From positions 2,170,001 to 2,234,000 of the forward strand of contig NZ_CP100595.1 in assembly GCF_024267655.1 (NCBI RefSeq): a stretch of DNA of 64,000 nt. The letters are read 5' to 3'. Both the position numbers and the translations under genes were made by a program. Source of the DNA: Arcobacter roscoffensis. Its GTDB lineage: Bacteria; Campylobacterota; Campylobacteria; Campylobacterales; Arcobacteraceae. The notes under the pieces were generated by a model, which was given only the letters and a program-made list of their open reading frames with translations, was not told the origin of the DNA and ran no database searches. Positions within the stretch are counted from its first letter, which is position 1; the number at the start of each line of letters is the position of its first letter. Shown in pieces: positions 29,709 through 40,289 of this stretch.

Positions 29709-30591
29709 ATATCTCTCTATAGTGGCTTTTAAATCTTTTATGAGGCCAGAACCATTGTTTTTTATCTGAAAGTATTATATCAGATATTGCGTTAGCATGC
29801 AACTGACAAGAGGCCATTAAATCTTTTTCTTCATCATCAGTTTTAATTGGCTCTATAGGATTATATACTTTGATTGTGTAATTATAGTTCTCTTCATTAA
29901 AAATAGCTACAGGAACAACATAAGCATTAAATTTTCTAGCAAGTAGTGCAGATGTACTTGTTTGATAAGCCTTTTTACCCAAAAACTCAACTTCTGTACC
30001 GTCTTTTGAATTAATGTTTTGATCAATAATCAAAGATACAACTTCTTTTTTCATCAAAGCTTTTACTAGTTTTTTAACAGCCCCTGATCGAAAGATAATC
30101 TTTGCACCTGATTTTTCCCTAGCATTTACTATAAAATCATCCATTTCTTTAAAGTTAGATTGCCTAGCTACTTGATGAATAGATGTTACAAACTTATTTA
30201 AATAACAGCTAAGCATTTCCATGTTTCCATAGTGAGCTGATATTAAAATTATAGGCTTTTTTTCTTCTTTTAATTTAGTAAGAATTTCTTCATTTTCAAT
30301 TTTTACAGTTTTTTTAAGTTCCTCATCACTTGCATCAAGATTTTCAATTAGCGATTGAACCCATAAAACCATATTAAAGTAAGAGTACTTTTGAATTTCT
30401 TTTAACTCTTTTTCTTCAATTTTCCCATCAAATACTAAATCAAGATTAGTTTTTATAATTCTATTAGTATTTGAAGCAAATAAATAAGCTGTATTAGCAA
30501 TAAATTTGAAAAAACCTCTTCTTAATACTTTAGGGCTTTTTCTTAGTAAAAATACTAAGAAAAGAAATATCTGATAAATAAACTTTTTCAT
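29683..30591 (-). CDS. Lipid A biosynthesis acyltransferase (LpxL/HtrB family)
   Basis: A 302-residue membrane-associated enzyme that adds a secondary acyl chain to lipid A at the inner membrane. It has an N-terminal hydrophobic anchor (about residues 3-17) and the catalytic H-x4-E motif in ISAHYGNMEML (about residue 117). VARQSNFKEMDD and LIIDQN follow, as is typical of the LpxL/HtrB family, and the C-terminus has KQWFWPHKRFKSH. The position at the head of the glycan locus agrees with a role in making lipooligosaccharide. The acyl donor and site (LpxL or LpxM type) cannot be told from sequence alone. Confidence 0.9.
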   Translation of the reverse strand: MKKFIYQIFLFLVFLLRKSPKVLRRGFFKFIANTAYLFASNTNRIIKTNLDLVFDGKIEEKELKEIQKYSYFNMVLWVQSLIENLDASDEELKKTVKIENEEILTKLKEEKKPIILISAHYGNMEMLSCYLNKFVTSIHQVARQSNFKEMDDFIVNAREKSGAKIIFRSGAVKKLVKALMKKEVVSLIIDQNINSKDGTEVEFLGKKAYQTSTSALLARKFNAYVVPVAIFNEENYNYTIKVYNPIEPIKTDDEEKDLMASCQLHANAISDIILSDKKQWFWPHKRFKSHYREIYEKNFNNK

Positions 30592-32060
30592 TTATAATAA
30601 CTCTAAATTTAAACTCTTTGGTAACTCTAATTTATCAATATTTGAAGCAATCATAAATGATTTATTTTCTAATTTGATTTTTAAAGTCTCATCGTCTAAT
30701 TGATATTCTACATTTGGTCTTGATAAATCCTCATTAACAGCAAGATTTAAAGCAATCATAAATGACATCCATTTCATATCGGAAGTTTTAGGTAATAACT
30801 CTTTAAAAGTTTCCAAATCACTTTTACTTGGCAATGACTTTTTAGAATACTTAATTGTGTGAGCAATAATAACCCTTGAACTATGTTGAAAATCATAATT
30901 TAATCCATTTAGGATAAAATCAAAAGCATTATCATTTGACTTATAGAAGTTTAAAGAACTACCAATTGTATGAAGTTTAGAAGCGATTATTAAAAGTTGT
31001 CTAAACTTATCATCAAGTTTGTGAAGTGGCTTTAAAGCATCATAAATTTTAGCTGCATTTGAACCAAAATAAGCACTTTGTCTTTGATCAATTTGAAATC
31101 TATCTAATAAACTTCTCACACTTACATTATAGTTTGCTGGAAACTTATTCTTAGTAGATCTTAGTAAATCACAAAGATAAACACCTTCTCTAACACCTGC
31201 ACCTGATGTTATTACTTTTTTAATACTTAGCTCTTCTAAAATAGTTTTAAATATAAAAGTTCCCTCTTTTATAGTATCGAACCTATCTTTTTTAACACCT
31301 AAGTTTTTAAGATCTTTATTTGTTTTTGCATTTACAATTAAATCTAAATGATTAAGTTCATTTTCCACGCTGTATTTATAACCATGAATAATATCAAGTG
31401 GATATTCATTTTTTTGCATTATGATTTTTGATAATGCTCTAATGCTTCCACCAATACCAACAGCAACACTTGGAATATTTGTATTTAAATCAAAAAGCTC
31501 TTTTAAATTATCTAAGATATATTTTTTTGCACCTTTAATATCATTTTTATTAAAGTACAATTCTTTCATTCTAACTGTTCCAATATTTAATGAAATTGAT
31601 TTTAAAATCGCTCCATTTCGTACAAATGAAAATTCAGTAGAACCTCCACCAATATCAACAGTTACAAAATCATCATCATGTATTAAGTTTGATGCAGCAA
31701 TACCACCGTAAAAGGCTTCTTTTTCACCATCAATAACTTTTATATTTAAACCAAAATCATTTCTTATTCTAGTTATAAAAGTTTTTGCATTTGGAGCATC
31801 TCTTAATGCAGAAGTAGCAACACATATGATTTTTCTTGATTTTAATGAGTTAGATATATTTAAAAAAGATTTTAAAGACTCATAAGCTCTTTGCATAGGA
31901 ATTTCTTGAAGATTGCCACCGTTTTCGTAACAACCCTCCGAAATTTTAACTCTACTTTTAGTTTCATTGATTAGGTTAAAAGCAAATCTACTGCTTTTTT
32001 CCAATACAACCATACGCATTGAGTTAGACCCAATATCTATAATAGTTGTAATCTTTGCCA

Positions 32061-32061
<1 letters not shown>
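30592..32061 (-). CDS. Ppx/GppA family phosphatase
   Basis: This 489-residue cytoplasmic protein has the ASKHA-fold exopolyphosphatase/guanosine pentaphosphatase signature: TIIDIGSNSMRMVV at the N-terminus (phosphate 1 motif) and VTVDIGGGSTEFSF (phosphate 2, about residues 125-140). It also has VGIGGSIRAL and a C-terminal HD-like helical domain (about 310-489). It would hydrolyse polyphosphate or pppGpp and so modulate the stringent response. The stop is one base before the acyltransferase start; the ferredoxin gene overlaps its start by one base. Confidence 0.9.
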
Positions 32062-32354
<293 letters not shown>

Positions 32355-33110
32355 TTATAACCTATTATTGTTTATAATTTCTTTAATTAGCTCAACTTTT
32401 TGTTTATTTTTAGATATAAGCAAAAAATCTTCACTTTTATAAATATTTTGTTCGTTACAAATATATAAAGAAGCTGCAATATCAAACTCTCTAATTTGCC
32501 CTACAAACAATACAAAATCGTAGTTTTTTGAAAATGCTAAAGAAACAGCTGCTGCACCTAATGATCTAAATTTAATACTACTTTCTTGCAATTTTTGTGA
32601 AATTTTAGGGTACTTATAAGCACGCTCAAAAATCCCAAACTTATCAAAACCATCTCTTTTTAAAACTTTTTTACCTGTAATATTAAACTCTTTTATATCA
32701 AAATAAAAAGCTTTATATATTAAATTTCCTGTTGCTAAATTACATACAAAACCAGCAATTATTTCATCTTTATATTTTAAGGCCACAGAACTTCCATAGT
32801 ATTCTAAATTGGCACAGAAGTTATCACTTCCATCAATAGGGTCAATTATAATTGTGAAGTCTTTATTAAAATCTATGAAACCACACTCTTCGGAATAAAT
32901 GTTTCCAAATTTTTTTAGATATTTAATAAAAATTTCTTCTGCATATAAATCAATATTTAAGGAGTTGTCTCCTCCATAACCAATTGTATTAGAGTATTGT
33001 AAATCTTTTTCTTTTAAATTATAATGTAAGTAGTTGTATAGTTCTTTATTAGCTTCTATTACAGAGTTTATAAAGTTTTCTTTATAAGCTTCTGTAATAG
33101 TTTTATTCAT
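32355..33110 (-). CDS. Inositol monophosphatase family protein
   Basis: A 251-residue enzyme of the Mg2+-dependent FIG superfamily (inositol monophosphatase, CysQ, FBPase). The metal-binding motifs are IYSEECGFIDF (Glu) and IIDPIDGSDNF (D-x-I-D-G, about residues 92-102). Near the C-terminus, REFDIAASLYICNEQN is a changed version of the usual WDxAAG region, with phenylalanine in place of tryptophan. Substrate could be inositol phosphate, a sugar phosphate or PAP. Its start codon overlaps the gltD stop codon by one base, so it is probably translated from the glt transcript. Confidence 0.8.
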   Translation of the reverse strand: MNKTITEAYKENFINSVIEANKELYNYLHYNLKEKDLQYSNTIGYGGDNSLNIDLYAEEIFIKYLKKFGNIYSEECGFIDFNKDFTIIIDPIDGSDNFCANLEYYGSSVALKYKDEIIAGFVCNLATGNLIYKAFYFDIKEFNITGKKVLKRDGFDKFGIFERAYKYPKISQKLQESSIKFRSLGAAAVSLAFSKNYDFVLFVGQIREFDIAASLYICNEQNIYKSEDFLLISKNKQKVELIKEIINNNRL

Positions 33111-34483
33111 TATGAAAGTTTTTCTACGATAGCTTTTGCAGCTTCTCTACCATCAAGAGCAGCTGTTACAGCAAGGTGAGCACCTCTTTGGCAATCTCCA
33201 CCTGCATAAACCTTTTCATTTGAAGTTTGGTAATTAGTAGTCTCTACTCCACCCCATGAGTTAGTTTCAACATTTAACTCTTTTAAGAATTGTGGTTTTT
33301 CAGGAGAGAACCCTAATGCAAGAATCACTACATCTGCTTCTTCAAAGTATTCTGTACCTTCATTAATAACAACTCTTTGTCTTCCTGATTCATCAGGATC
33401 TGACATAGAAGTAGTTAATAACTCAATAGCAGTAACTTTATCACCTGTAATTTTTAAAGATTTAGGTGACACGTTAAATACATATTCAACACCCTCTTCT
33501 TTAGCATTTACAACTTCTTTTTTAGAACCAGGCATATTTACTTCATCTCTTCTATAAAGACATTTTACAGATTTAGCTTTTTCTCTTACTGATGTTCTAA
33601 CACAGTCCATAGCAGTATCTCCACCACCAATTACAACTACGTTTTTATCTTTTACATCAATAAAATCAACTTTTGTTCCTAAATTTCTTTTTTGAATTCC
33701 AGTTAAAAAGTCCATTGCTAAATGTACATTTGAAGCATCTTTTTCACCATCCATACCAGTGTATCTACCATCTTTTGCACCAGTACCAAGATAAATTGCA
33801 TCAAAGTTTTCTTCTAAATCTTTAACAGATACATCTTTTCCAACTTCACAATTTAAGTGAAGTTTCATACCTGCATCAATTAGCCAATTCATTCTTCTGT
33901 CAACTGTTGTTTTATCAAGTTTGAAGCCAGGGATTCCATACATTAATAATCCACCAGCTCTATCTTCTCTTTCGAACATTTCAACTTCATAACCTTTTCT
34001 TAAAAGGAAAGTAGCAGCAGAAATACCAGAAGGTCCAGAACCAACTACAGCTACTTTTTTATCTACTTTTTTATCAGTAAATTTAGGTTTTAATCCCTTT
34101 GCAAAAGCAGTTTCTGAAATATGAGTTTCAATTGCACCAATTGAAATAGCACCATGTCCAGTATTTAAAGAACAAGCACCCTCACAAAGTACATCTTGAG
34201 GACAAATTCTTCCTAAAATCTCTGGGAAAGGAGATGTTTCATTTGATAAAGCAAATGCTAAATCATGATTCTTAGTTGCTGTTTGTTTTAACCATGCAGG
34301 AATAAAGTTTCCTAATGGACATCCTGTATGACAGTATGGATCCCCACACTGCATACATCTATCAGATTGTTCTTTTGCTCTTTGTTTTCCAAATACTTCA
34401 TAGATTTCATTAAAATCTTTTAGTCTTTGAAGTACATCTCTTTTTTCAGGGTTAATTCTTTCAAATTTTGTAAAGTTTAACAT
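33110..34483 (-). CDS. gltD: Glutamate synthase small subunit
   Basis: GltD supplies electrons from NAD(P)H through FAD and [4Fe-4S] clusters to GltB for making glutamate from glutamine and 2-oxoglutarate. The 457-residue protein has the N-terminal cysteine clusters (CMQCGDPYCHTGCPLGN and CPQDVLCEGAC). It has an FAD Rossmann motif (VAVVGSGPSGISAATFL, about residue 146) and an NADPH Rossmann motif (VVVIGGGDTAMDCVRT). Length matches the family. It is followed without a gap by the inositol phosphatase and preceded by gltB with a five-base spacer. Confidence 0.96.
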   Translation of the reverse strand: MLNFTKFERINPEKRDVLQRLKDFNEIYEVFGKQRAKEQSDRCMQCGDPYCHTGCPLGNFIPAWLKQTATKNHDLAFALSNETSPFPEILGRICPQDVLCEGACSLNTGHGAISIGAIETHISETAFAKGLKPKFTDKKVDKKVAVVGSGPSGISAATFLLRKGYEVEMFEREDRAGGLLMYGIPGFKLDKTTVDRRMNWLIDAGMKLHLNCEVGKDVSVKDLEENFDAIYLGTGAKDGRYTGMDGEKDASNVHLAMDFLTGIQKRNLGTKVDFIDVKDKNVVVIGGGDTAMDCVRTSVREKAKSVKCLYRRDEVNMPGSKKEVVNAKEEGVEYVFNVSPKSLKITGDKVTAIELLTTSMSDPDESGRQRVVINEGTEYFEEADVVILALGFSPEKPQFLKELNVETNSWGGVETTNYQTSNEKVYAGGDCQRGAHLAVTAALDGREAAKAIVEKLS

Positions 34484-34488
34484 TTTTA

Positions 34489-37400
34489 TTAATCTCCCTT
34501 GTCCGGATCTAATGGTAATACTGTCATATTTTTAGGTTTTACCATCCAGAAGTTTCTAATTTCTGCTCTAAAGTTTCCTAAGATTTTCTCAGCAGCTTCA
34601 CTTTCAGTTTCATGTACATAATCTAAAAGTAATCTTTTTAAGTATAATCTTTCTCTTTCTGTATCATCTGTATCAATTCTAACAGCTTCAATTAACTCTT
34701 GGTTCATTTTATCAACAAATGTTTTTTCTGGATCATAAACAAATGATAAACCACCTGTCATACCAGCACCAAAGTTAATTCCTGTATTTCCAAGAATCAC
34801 TACAATACCACCTGTCATATATTCACAAGCATTATCACCAGTACCTTCAACTACAGCAACACATCCTGAGTTTCTAACACCAAATCTCTCACCTACAGCA
34901 GCTCTAACATAAAGTTTACCACCAGTAGCTCCATAAAGACATGTATTACCAGCACCTGCGAATTCTTGACCTTGGTGTGGAGGATTGATAATAATTTTAC
35001 CACCATTCATTCCCTTACCAACGTAATCATTAGCTGCACCAGTTAATGTTAAGTTCATACCTGTTGAAAGGAAAGCACCAAATGATTGACCTGCAATACC
35101 TGCTAAATTGATATTAATTGAGTTTTCAGGTAAACCTTTATCTCCATAATATCTTGCAATCTCACCTGAGATCAACGCACCAAATGATCTGTTTAAGTTA
35201 GAAATTTCAGTATTAACTTTCACAGGAGTATTTGGATTTTCAATAGTTCTATGAACTTTCTTTAATAGTTCTTTTTCATATTTATTATCATCAAATGGCT
35301 CATTTGATTCTTTTTGACAAGTATCAACACCATCAATTCTTCTTAAAATATTTTGGAAGTCAAATTTTTGTGCAAACTCATCATCAATAACTTTTAATAA
35401 ATCAGCTCTACCAACAATCTCTTCCATTGTTTTATATCCAAGTTCAGCAAGAATTTCTCTTACTTCTTCTGCAATATAAGTAAAGTAAGAAATAAGTCTT
35501 TCAACAGTACCTGTAAAGTGTCCTCTTAAATCTTCATCTTGAGTAGCAACACCAACAGAACATTTGTTTGTATGACAAATTCTTAAAATTTTACATCCAA
35601 GAAGTGTTAATGCAGCTGTACCAAATGCGTAAGATTCAGCACCTAATAAAGCTGCTTTTACAACATCAAGACCAGTTTTTAAACCACCATCAGTTTGTAC
35701 ATGAACAGAAGTTCTTAAGTTATTAGCTTTTAAGGCATTATGAGCTTCTGAAAGTCCCATTTCCCAAGCATTACCTGCATGTTTAATAGATGTTAATGGA
35801 GCAGCACCTGTACCACCATCTCCACCTGAAATAATAATCTTATCAGCATAAGCTTTTGCAACACCAGCTGCAATTGTTCCTACACCTACAGAAGATACTA
35901 ATTTAACTGTGATTTTTGCCATTGGATTAATTTGCTTTAAGTCAAAAATTAATTGAGCTAAATCTTCAATTGAATAAATATCATGATGTGGTGGTGGTGA
36001 AATTAGTGTAACACCAGGAACTGTATGTCTTAAAGTAGCAATAAGGTTTGTTACTTTATGTCCTGGTAATTGTCCACCTTCACCTGGTTTTGCACCTTGT
36101 GCAACTTTAATTTGTAATTCTTCTGCACTTCTTAAGTATCCAGGAGTTACACCAAATCTACCAGATGCAATTTGCTTAATCTTAGAGTTCTTTAGTGTAT
36201 TAAACCTTGCTGGATCTTCTCCACCCTCACCTGAGTTTGAAGAACCACCAATTGTATTCATAGCTTGTGCTAATGCTTCGTGAGCTTCTGGTGAAATAGA
36301 ACCACATGACATTGCAGCTGATGCAAATCTTTTGAAGATTTCTTCTTTAGATTCTACTTCATCAATAGAAATTGCTTTTCTATCAGAATTGAACTCTAAA
36401 AAGTCTCTAATAAATTTTTTATCTCTGTTTTGAACTAAACTTTTTAGCCCATCAAAATCAGTAATTTCTTCTTTTGAAGTTGCTGATTTATTATGCATAG
36501 CTCTTGTAGTAGCAGGACCATAATCATGATATTCACCACCATTTAAGTATTTGTAGAAACCACCTAAATCAAGTGGGAACATATGGTTATCATCATGGAA
36601 TGCATTTAAGTGAGATTTTTCAACTCTCTGCTCAATATCCTCATATCCAAGTCCAGCTAATTCAGAATATGCATCAGGGAAACAATCTGTAACGATTTCA
36701 TCTGATAATCCAATAGCATCAAATAATGAAGAGTTTCTATATGAAGCAACAGTAGAAATACCCATTTTAGACATGATTTTTAGTAGACCTGCATTTAAAG
36801 CTTTTTGAGTATTTTTAAGTAATCTTTGCATTTCATACTTAGAAACTTCTTGTCTTTCAAATAAAGCTACAGTAGTTGCATACATCATGTATGGATACAT
36901 AGCAGTTGCACCAAATCCTAACATTACAGCAGCCATATGTGGATCATAAACTTCCCCTGTTACAGGAACAATAGAAACACAGTGTCTAACTTTTGCTTTT
37001 AACAATGCTTGATTTACATAACCAACAGCCATTGCCATAGGAATTAGTTTACAACTATCATTAATATCTCTATCATCTAAAAATACAATAGAAACACCAT
37101 CTTCCTTAACTGCTTTTACAACATTTGAAGCTAAGGCTTGTAATGCTTCTCTTAAATCAGTTTTAAAAGTAGTTGAAAAAGTTTTGTTTTTGTAGTATTC
37201 ATCATATCTTGGAGAATTTTCATCACCAAATGAGAATAATACATCAAACTTTTCTTTCATTAAAATTGGACTTGCAACTTTAATTCTCTTTGCATCTTCT
37301 GGTTTTTCAACTAAAACATTTTGAACTTTACCAAATCCAGTCTCTAAAGACATTACAACTTTTTCTCTATATGGATCAATTGGAGGATTTGTTACTTGTG

Positions 37401-38928
37401 CAAATTTTTGCTTAAAGAAATCTGTAAAATTTCTATTTACTTTTGAGAAACATGCCATTGGTGTGTCATCACCCATAGAACCAACTGGTTCTTTACCTTC
37501 TTTAGCCATTGGTTCAATCATTTGATCAATTGCTTCATAAGTGATATTGAAATATTTTTGTTTCTTTTCTAAATCTTCTAATTTATAATCAGATGTATTT
37601 AAGAATGAATCTTCAATATACTCTTGTAAGTAATCCATATCATCATTTAACCATTTAGCATAGTGTTGTGATGATTTTAAGTAATTGTTAATATCTTCTT
37701 CTTTTAAGATTTTACCATGTTTAAGGTCAAGTCCAATCATTTGTCCTGATTGTAATCTTCCTCTTTCTAAAATATTGTCTTCATCAATCTTTAATGTACC
37801 ATATTCAGAAGTAATATATAATTTATCATCTTTTGTGATTACATATTTAGATGGTCTTAGACCATTTCTGTCAATTAAACATCCAATATGTCTACCATCA
37901 GTTAAAGATACTGCTGCTGGTCCATCCCAAGCTTCCATTGCAGTAGCTGTATACTCATAGAAAGCTCTTAAATCAGAATCCATATGAGGTGCATTTTGCC
38001 AAGGTGCAGGAACTAATGATCTTGCAGCTTTAAAAAAGTCAACACCATTTGCTAACATAAATTCAAACATATTATCTAAAGAAGCAGAATCTGATGACCC
38101 TTCTTGTAAAATAGGTAAAAGTCTTTTTATCTCTTCATCAGAGAATATTTCAGATTTAATTTTTTCTGATTTTACTTTTACATTAAATCTATTTGCTTCC
38201 ACTGAGTTAATCTCACCATTATGAGCAATGGCTCTAAATGGTTGTGCTAATCTCCATTGAGGTAATGTATTTGTAGAGAATCTTTGGTGAAATAATGAGA
38301 ATGAGATTTTAAAATCTTCATCTCTTAAATCAACATAAAACCTTTTGATATGCGTAGGCATAACAAGCCCTTTATACGCAATCACCGTAGATGAGAATGT
38401 AGGAATATAAAAATCTTTCTTATCTATTAGTTTGTGTTCACACTCTTTTCTTGTCATGTATAACATTGCATCAAATCTCTTTGATGACATTAAAGTATTT
38501 GGAGTAACAAATACTTGAATAATATGCGGTAATGTCTCTAAAGCTTGTTGTCCTAGTGCTTCAGTATCAACTGGAACATCTCTAGTTAACACAACTTTTA
38601 AGTCGTTTGTTTCACAGAACTCTTTAAAAGTATCTATGTCTTGTAAATCTTTTGTAAAAATCATAGCAACTGCGTATTTTTCAGGTAAATCAATACCATT
38701 TTGAGAAGCTATTTTTCTCATAAATTCATCTGGCATAGATAAAAGTAAACCTGAACCATCTCCAGTTTTACCATCGGCTGCCACTGCACCTCTGTGCATC
38801 ATTCTTTCTAGTGAAGTTATTGCATCTTCTAAATTCTTATGACTTGGTCTGTTCTTCATATCTGCAACAAGACCAAAACCACAGTTGTCTTTAAAAGAAG
38901 TTAGTAAGTCTAAATTACAACCCATCAT
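34489..38928 (-). CDS. gltB: Glutamate synthase large subunit
   Basis: The 1479-residue GltB has an N-terminal class II glutamine amidotransferase domain, a central domain, an FMN-binding synthase domain and a C-terminal beta-helix (GXGXG) domain. The mature enzyme should begin at Cys16 (DNCGFGLVADM), exposed by removal of a short propeptide. Synthase landmarks are SGEGGEDPARF, GAKPGEGGQLPG, SPPPHHDIYSIEDL and GGDGGTGAAPLTS; the three-cysteine cluster is in CKILRICHTNKCSVGVATQ. Two consecutive ATG codons follow AAAGGAAA, so either may start. Divergent from the TRAP operon at 39288. Confidence 0.97.
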   Translation of the reverse strand: MMGCNLDLLTSFKDNCGFGLVADMKNRPSHKNLEDAITSLERMMHRGAVAADGKTGDGSGLLLSMPDEFMRKIASQNGIDLPEKYAVAMIFTKDLQDIDTFKEFCETNDLKVVLTRDVPVDTEALGQQALETLPHIIQVFVTPNTLMSSKRFDAMLYMTRKECEHKLIDKKDFYIPTFSSTVIAYKGLVMPTHIKRFYVDLRDEDFKISFSLFHQRFSTNTLPQWRLAQPFRAIAHNGEINSVEANRFNVKVKSEKIKSEIFSDEEIKRLLPILQEGSSDSASLDNMFEFMLANGVDFFKAARSLVPAPWQNAPHMDSDLRAFYEYTATAMEAWDGPAAVSLTDGRHIGCLIDRNGLRPSKYVITKDDKLYITSEYGTLKIDEDNILERGRLQSGQMIGLDLKHGKILKEEDINNYLKSSQHYAKWLNDDMDYLQEYIEDSFLNTSDYKLEDLEKKQKYFNITYEAIDQMIEPMAKEGKEPVGSMGDDTPMACFSKVNRNFTDFFKQKFAQVTNPPIDPYREKVVMSLETGFGKVQNVLVEKPEDAKRIKVASPILMKEKFDVLFSFGDENSPRYDEYYKNKTFSTTFKTDLREALQALASNVVKAVKEDGVSIVFLDDRDINDSCKLIPMAMAVGYVNQALLKAKVRHCVSIVPVTGEVYDPHMAAVMLGFGATAMYPYMMYATTVALFERQEVSKYEMQRLLKNTQKALNAGLLKIMSKMGISTVASYRNSSLFDAIGLSDEIVTDCFPDAYSELAGLGYEDIEQRVEKSHLNAFHDDNHMFPLDLGGFYKYLNGGEYHDYGPATTRAMHNKSATSKEEITDFDGLKSLVQNRDKKFIRDFLEFNSDRKAISIDEVESKEEIFKRFASAAMSCGSISPEAHEALAQAMNTIGGSSNSGEGGEDPARFNTLKNSKIKQIASGRFGVTPGYLRSAEELQIKVAQGAKPGEGGQLPGHKVTNLIATLRHTVPGVTLISPPPHHDIYSIEDLAQLIFDLKQINPMAKITVKLVSSVGVGTIAAGVAKAYADKIIISGGDGGTGAAPLTSIKHAGNAWEMGLSEAHNALKANNLRTSVHVQTDGGLKTGLDVVKAALLGAESYAFGTAALTLLGCKILRICHTNKCSVGVATQDEDLRGHFTGTVERLISYFTYIAEEVREILAELGYKTMEEIVGRADLLKVIDDEFAQKFDFQNILRRIDGVDTCQKESNEPFDDNKYEKELLKKVHRTIENPNTPVKVNTEISNLNRSFGALISGEIARYYGDKGLPENSININLAGIAGQSFGAFLSTGMNLTLTGAANDYVGKGMNGGKIIINPPHQGQEFAGAGNTCLYGATGGKLYVRAAVGERFGVRNSGCVAVVEGTGDNACEYMTGGIVVILGNTGINFGAGMTGGLSFVYDPEKTFVDKMNQELIEAVRIDTDDTERERLYLKRLLLDYVHETESEAAEKILGNFRAEIRNFWMVKPKNMTVLPLDPDKGD

Positions 38929-39214
38929 TTTCCTTTATTTTAATCTTTTATATTCCTAAGAAAAGTGGGATATAGTACTCTAATATTGTTTAAAAAATGG
39001 TTAAGAAATATTTGACTTTAATTTCCACTTAAAAAAAGTGTCATTTTTAAGAGCATTGATAATATGGTGGCTAGAATAACTTTATGAAACTTTTTTGTGA
39101 CTTTTGTGCAACTTAGAAAACACTACTTTTTGTAGTACAAACTGTATTACTTATTTTAAACTTAATTACAAATTCTAATGTTATATAATAAGTAATAATA
39201 AGTTTTCAAATTTA

Positions 39215-39234
39215 CACAATTGTACATAATTGTG
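39215..39234. promoter_or_regulatory. Dyad operator upstream of the DctPQM operon
   Basis: CACAATT, six bases, AATTGTG: a perfect 7-bp inverted repeat. It lies 14 bases upstream of the -10 element (39249), so it overlaps the -35 position. This is the place for a repressor or activator site controlling the TRAP transporter. The cognate regulator is not identified. Confidence 0.55.
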
Positions 39235-39248
39235 ACATAAGTTTTTAC

Positions 39249-39254
39249 TATAAT
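39249..39254 (+). promoter_or_regulatory. -10 element of the DctPQM operon
   Basis: TATAAT lies 33 bases upstream of the dctP ATG, followed by an AAGGAG ribosome binding site seven bases before the start. No -35 hexamer of quality is present, consistent with an activated promoter. Confidence 0.55.
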
Positions 39255-39287
39255 TTTCTTATATCAAATTAATTAAGGAGAAATGAT

Positions 39288-40283
39288 ATGAAAAAATTAG
39301 TACTAGGAACTATTGCAGCAGCAATGCTTGCAACTTCAGGATTAGCAGCTGAGTATACTTTAAAGTTCTCACACGTAGTTAGCCCAAATACACCAAAGGG
39401 TAAAGCAGCAGATTTCTTTGAAAAGAGATTAGAAGAGTTATCAGGTGGTAAAATTGATGTTCAAGTTTACCCATCATCACAGTTATATAAGGATAATGCA
39501 GTATTAAAAGCATTAAGATTAAATTCTGTACAAATGGCAGCACCTTCATTTTCTAAATTTGGGAAAATTGTTCCAAACTTAGCAATATTTGACTTACCAT
39601 TCCTTTTCAAAGATATTGACCACTTACATAGAGTTCAAGATGGTGAAGTAGGACAAGCATTAAAAGATAAAGTTACAGCTAAAGGTATTGTTGCTTTAGA
39701 CTTCTGGGATAATGGATTTAAACAATTATCTTCATCAACTAAAGCTTTAATTGAGCCAAAAGATGCTGAGGGTCAAAAATTTAGAATTATGTCTTCAAAA
39801 GTATTAGAAGCACAATTTCATGCAGTAAATGCAAACCCACAAATGATGCCATTTTCTGAAGTTTACTCAGGATTACAACAAGGTGTTATTGATGGACAAG
39901 AAAATACAATTTCTAACATTTATACTAAAAAATTCCATGAAGTTCAAACTGACTTAACTATTTCTAACCACGGTTACTTAGGTTACTTAGTTGTAATGTC
40001 AAAAAGATTTTGGAAGTCTTTACCAGCTGATTTACAAGCAAATGTAAAACAAGCGATGAAAGAAGCTACAGCTAAAGAAAGACAATTCGCACAAGAGTTA
40101 AATGATTCTCAATTAGAAAAAATTAAAGAGTATGCAAAAAATACTGGAAAATTAAAAATCCATACTTTAACTGACGAGCAAAGAGAAGCTTGGAGAACTA
40201 AAGTAAGTAAAATTTATCCAGAATTCTACTCTGATAGAACTATTGGTGAAGATTTAATCAAAAAAACTATCGCTACAAAGTAG
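39288..40283 (+). CDS. dctP: TRAP transporter substrate-binding protein DctP
   Basis: This 331-residue periplasmic protein catches a carboxylate for the membrane subunits downstream. A signal peptide (MKKLVLGTIAAAMLATSGLAA, cleavage about residue 21) is followed by the DctP fold: TLKFSHVVSPNTPKGKAADFF at the N-terminus, KFRIMSSKVLEAQFHAVNANPQMMPFSEVYSGLQQGVIDGQEN with the conserved substrate arginine (about 165) and the QxGVIDGQEN hinge motif, and LGYLVVMSKRFWK. The Dct type suggests C4-dicarboxylates such as succinate, fumarate or malate. First gene of a three-gene operon. Confidence 0.92.
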   Translation: MKKLVLGTIAAAMLATSGLAAEYTLKFSHVVSPNTPKGKAADFFEKRLEELSGGKIDVQVYPSSQLYKDNAVLKALRLNSVQMAAPSFSKFGKIVPNLAIFDLPFLFKDIDHLHRVQDGEVGQALKDKVTAKGIVALDFWDNGFKQLSSSTKALIEPKDAEGQKFRIMSSKVLEAQFHAVNANPQMMPFSEVYSGLQQGVIDGQENTISNIYTKKFHEVQTDLTISNHGYLGYLVVMSKRFWKSLPADLQANVKQAMKEATAKERQFAQELNDSQLEKIKEYAKNTGKLKIHTLTDEQREAWRTKVSKIYPEFYSDRTIGEDLIKKTIATK

Positions 40284-40289
40284 TAAATT

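Larger units (their letters stand above)
38929..39287. other. Divergent intergenic region between gltB and dctP
   Basis: About 359 bases with no gene. On the plus side the region contains a 20-base dyad (39215-39234) and a -10 element (39249-39254) for dctP. Around 39122-39137 is a small hairpin (ACTAC/GTAGT). On the minus side, toward gltB, I see no strong hexamer pair. The remainder is AT-rich with oligo-T and oligo-A tracts. Confidence 0.5.

Noticed and set aside
38929-39180. Consensus promoter for gltB
   Set aside because: Several AT-rich hexamers resemble a -10 but none has a supporting -35 or spacing; not strong enough to annotate.
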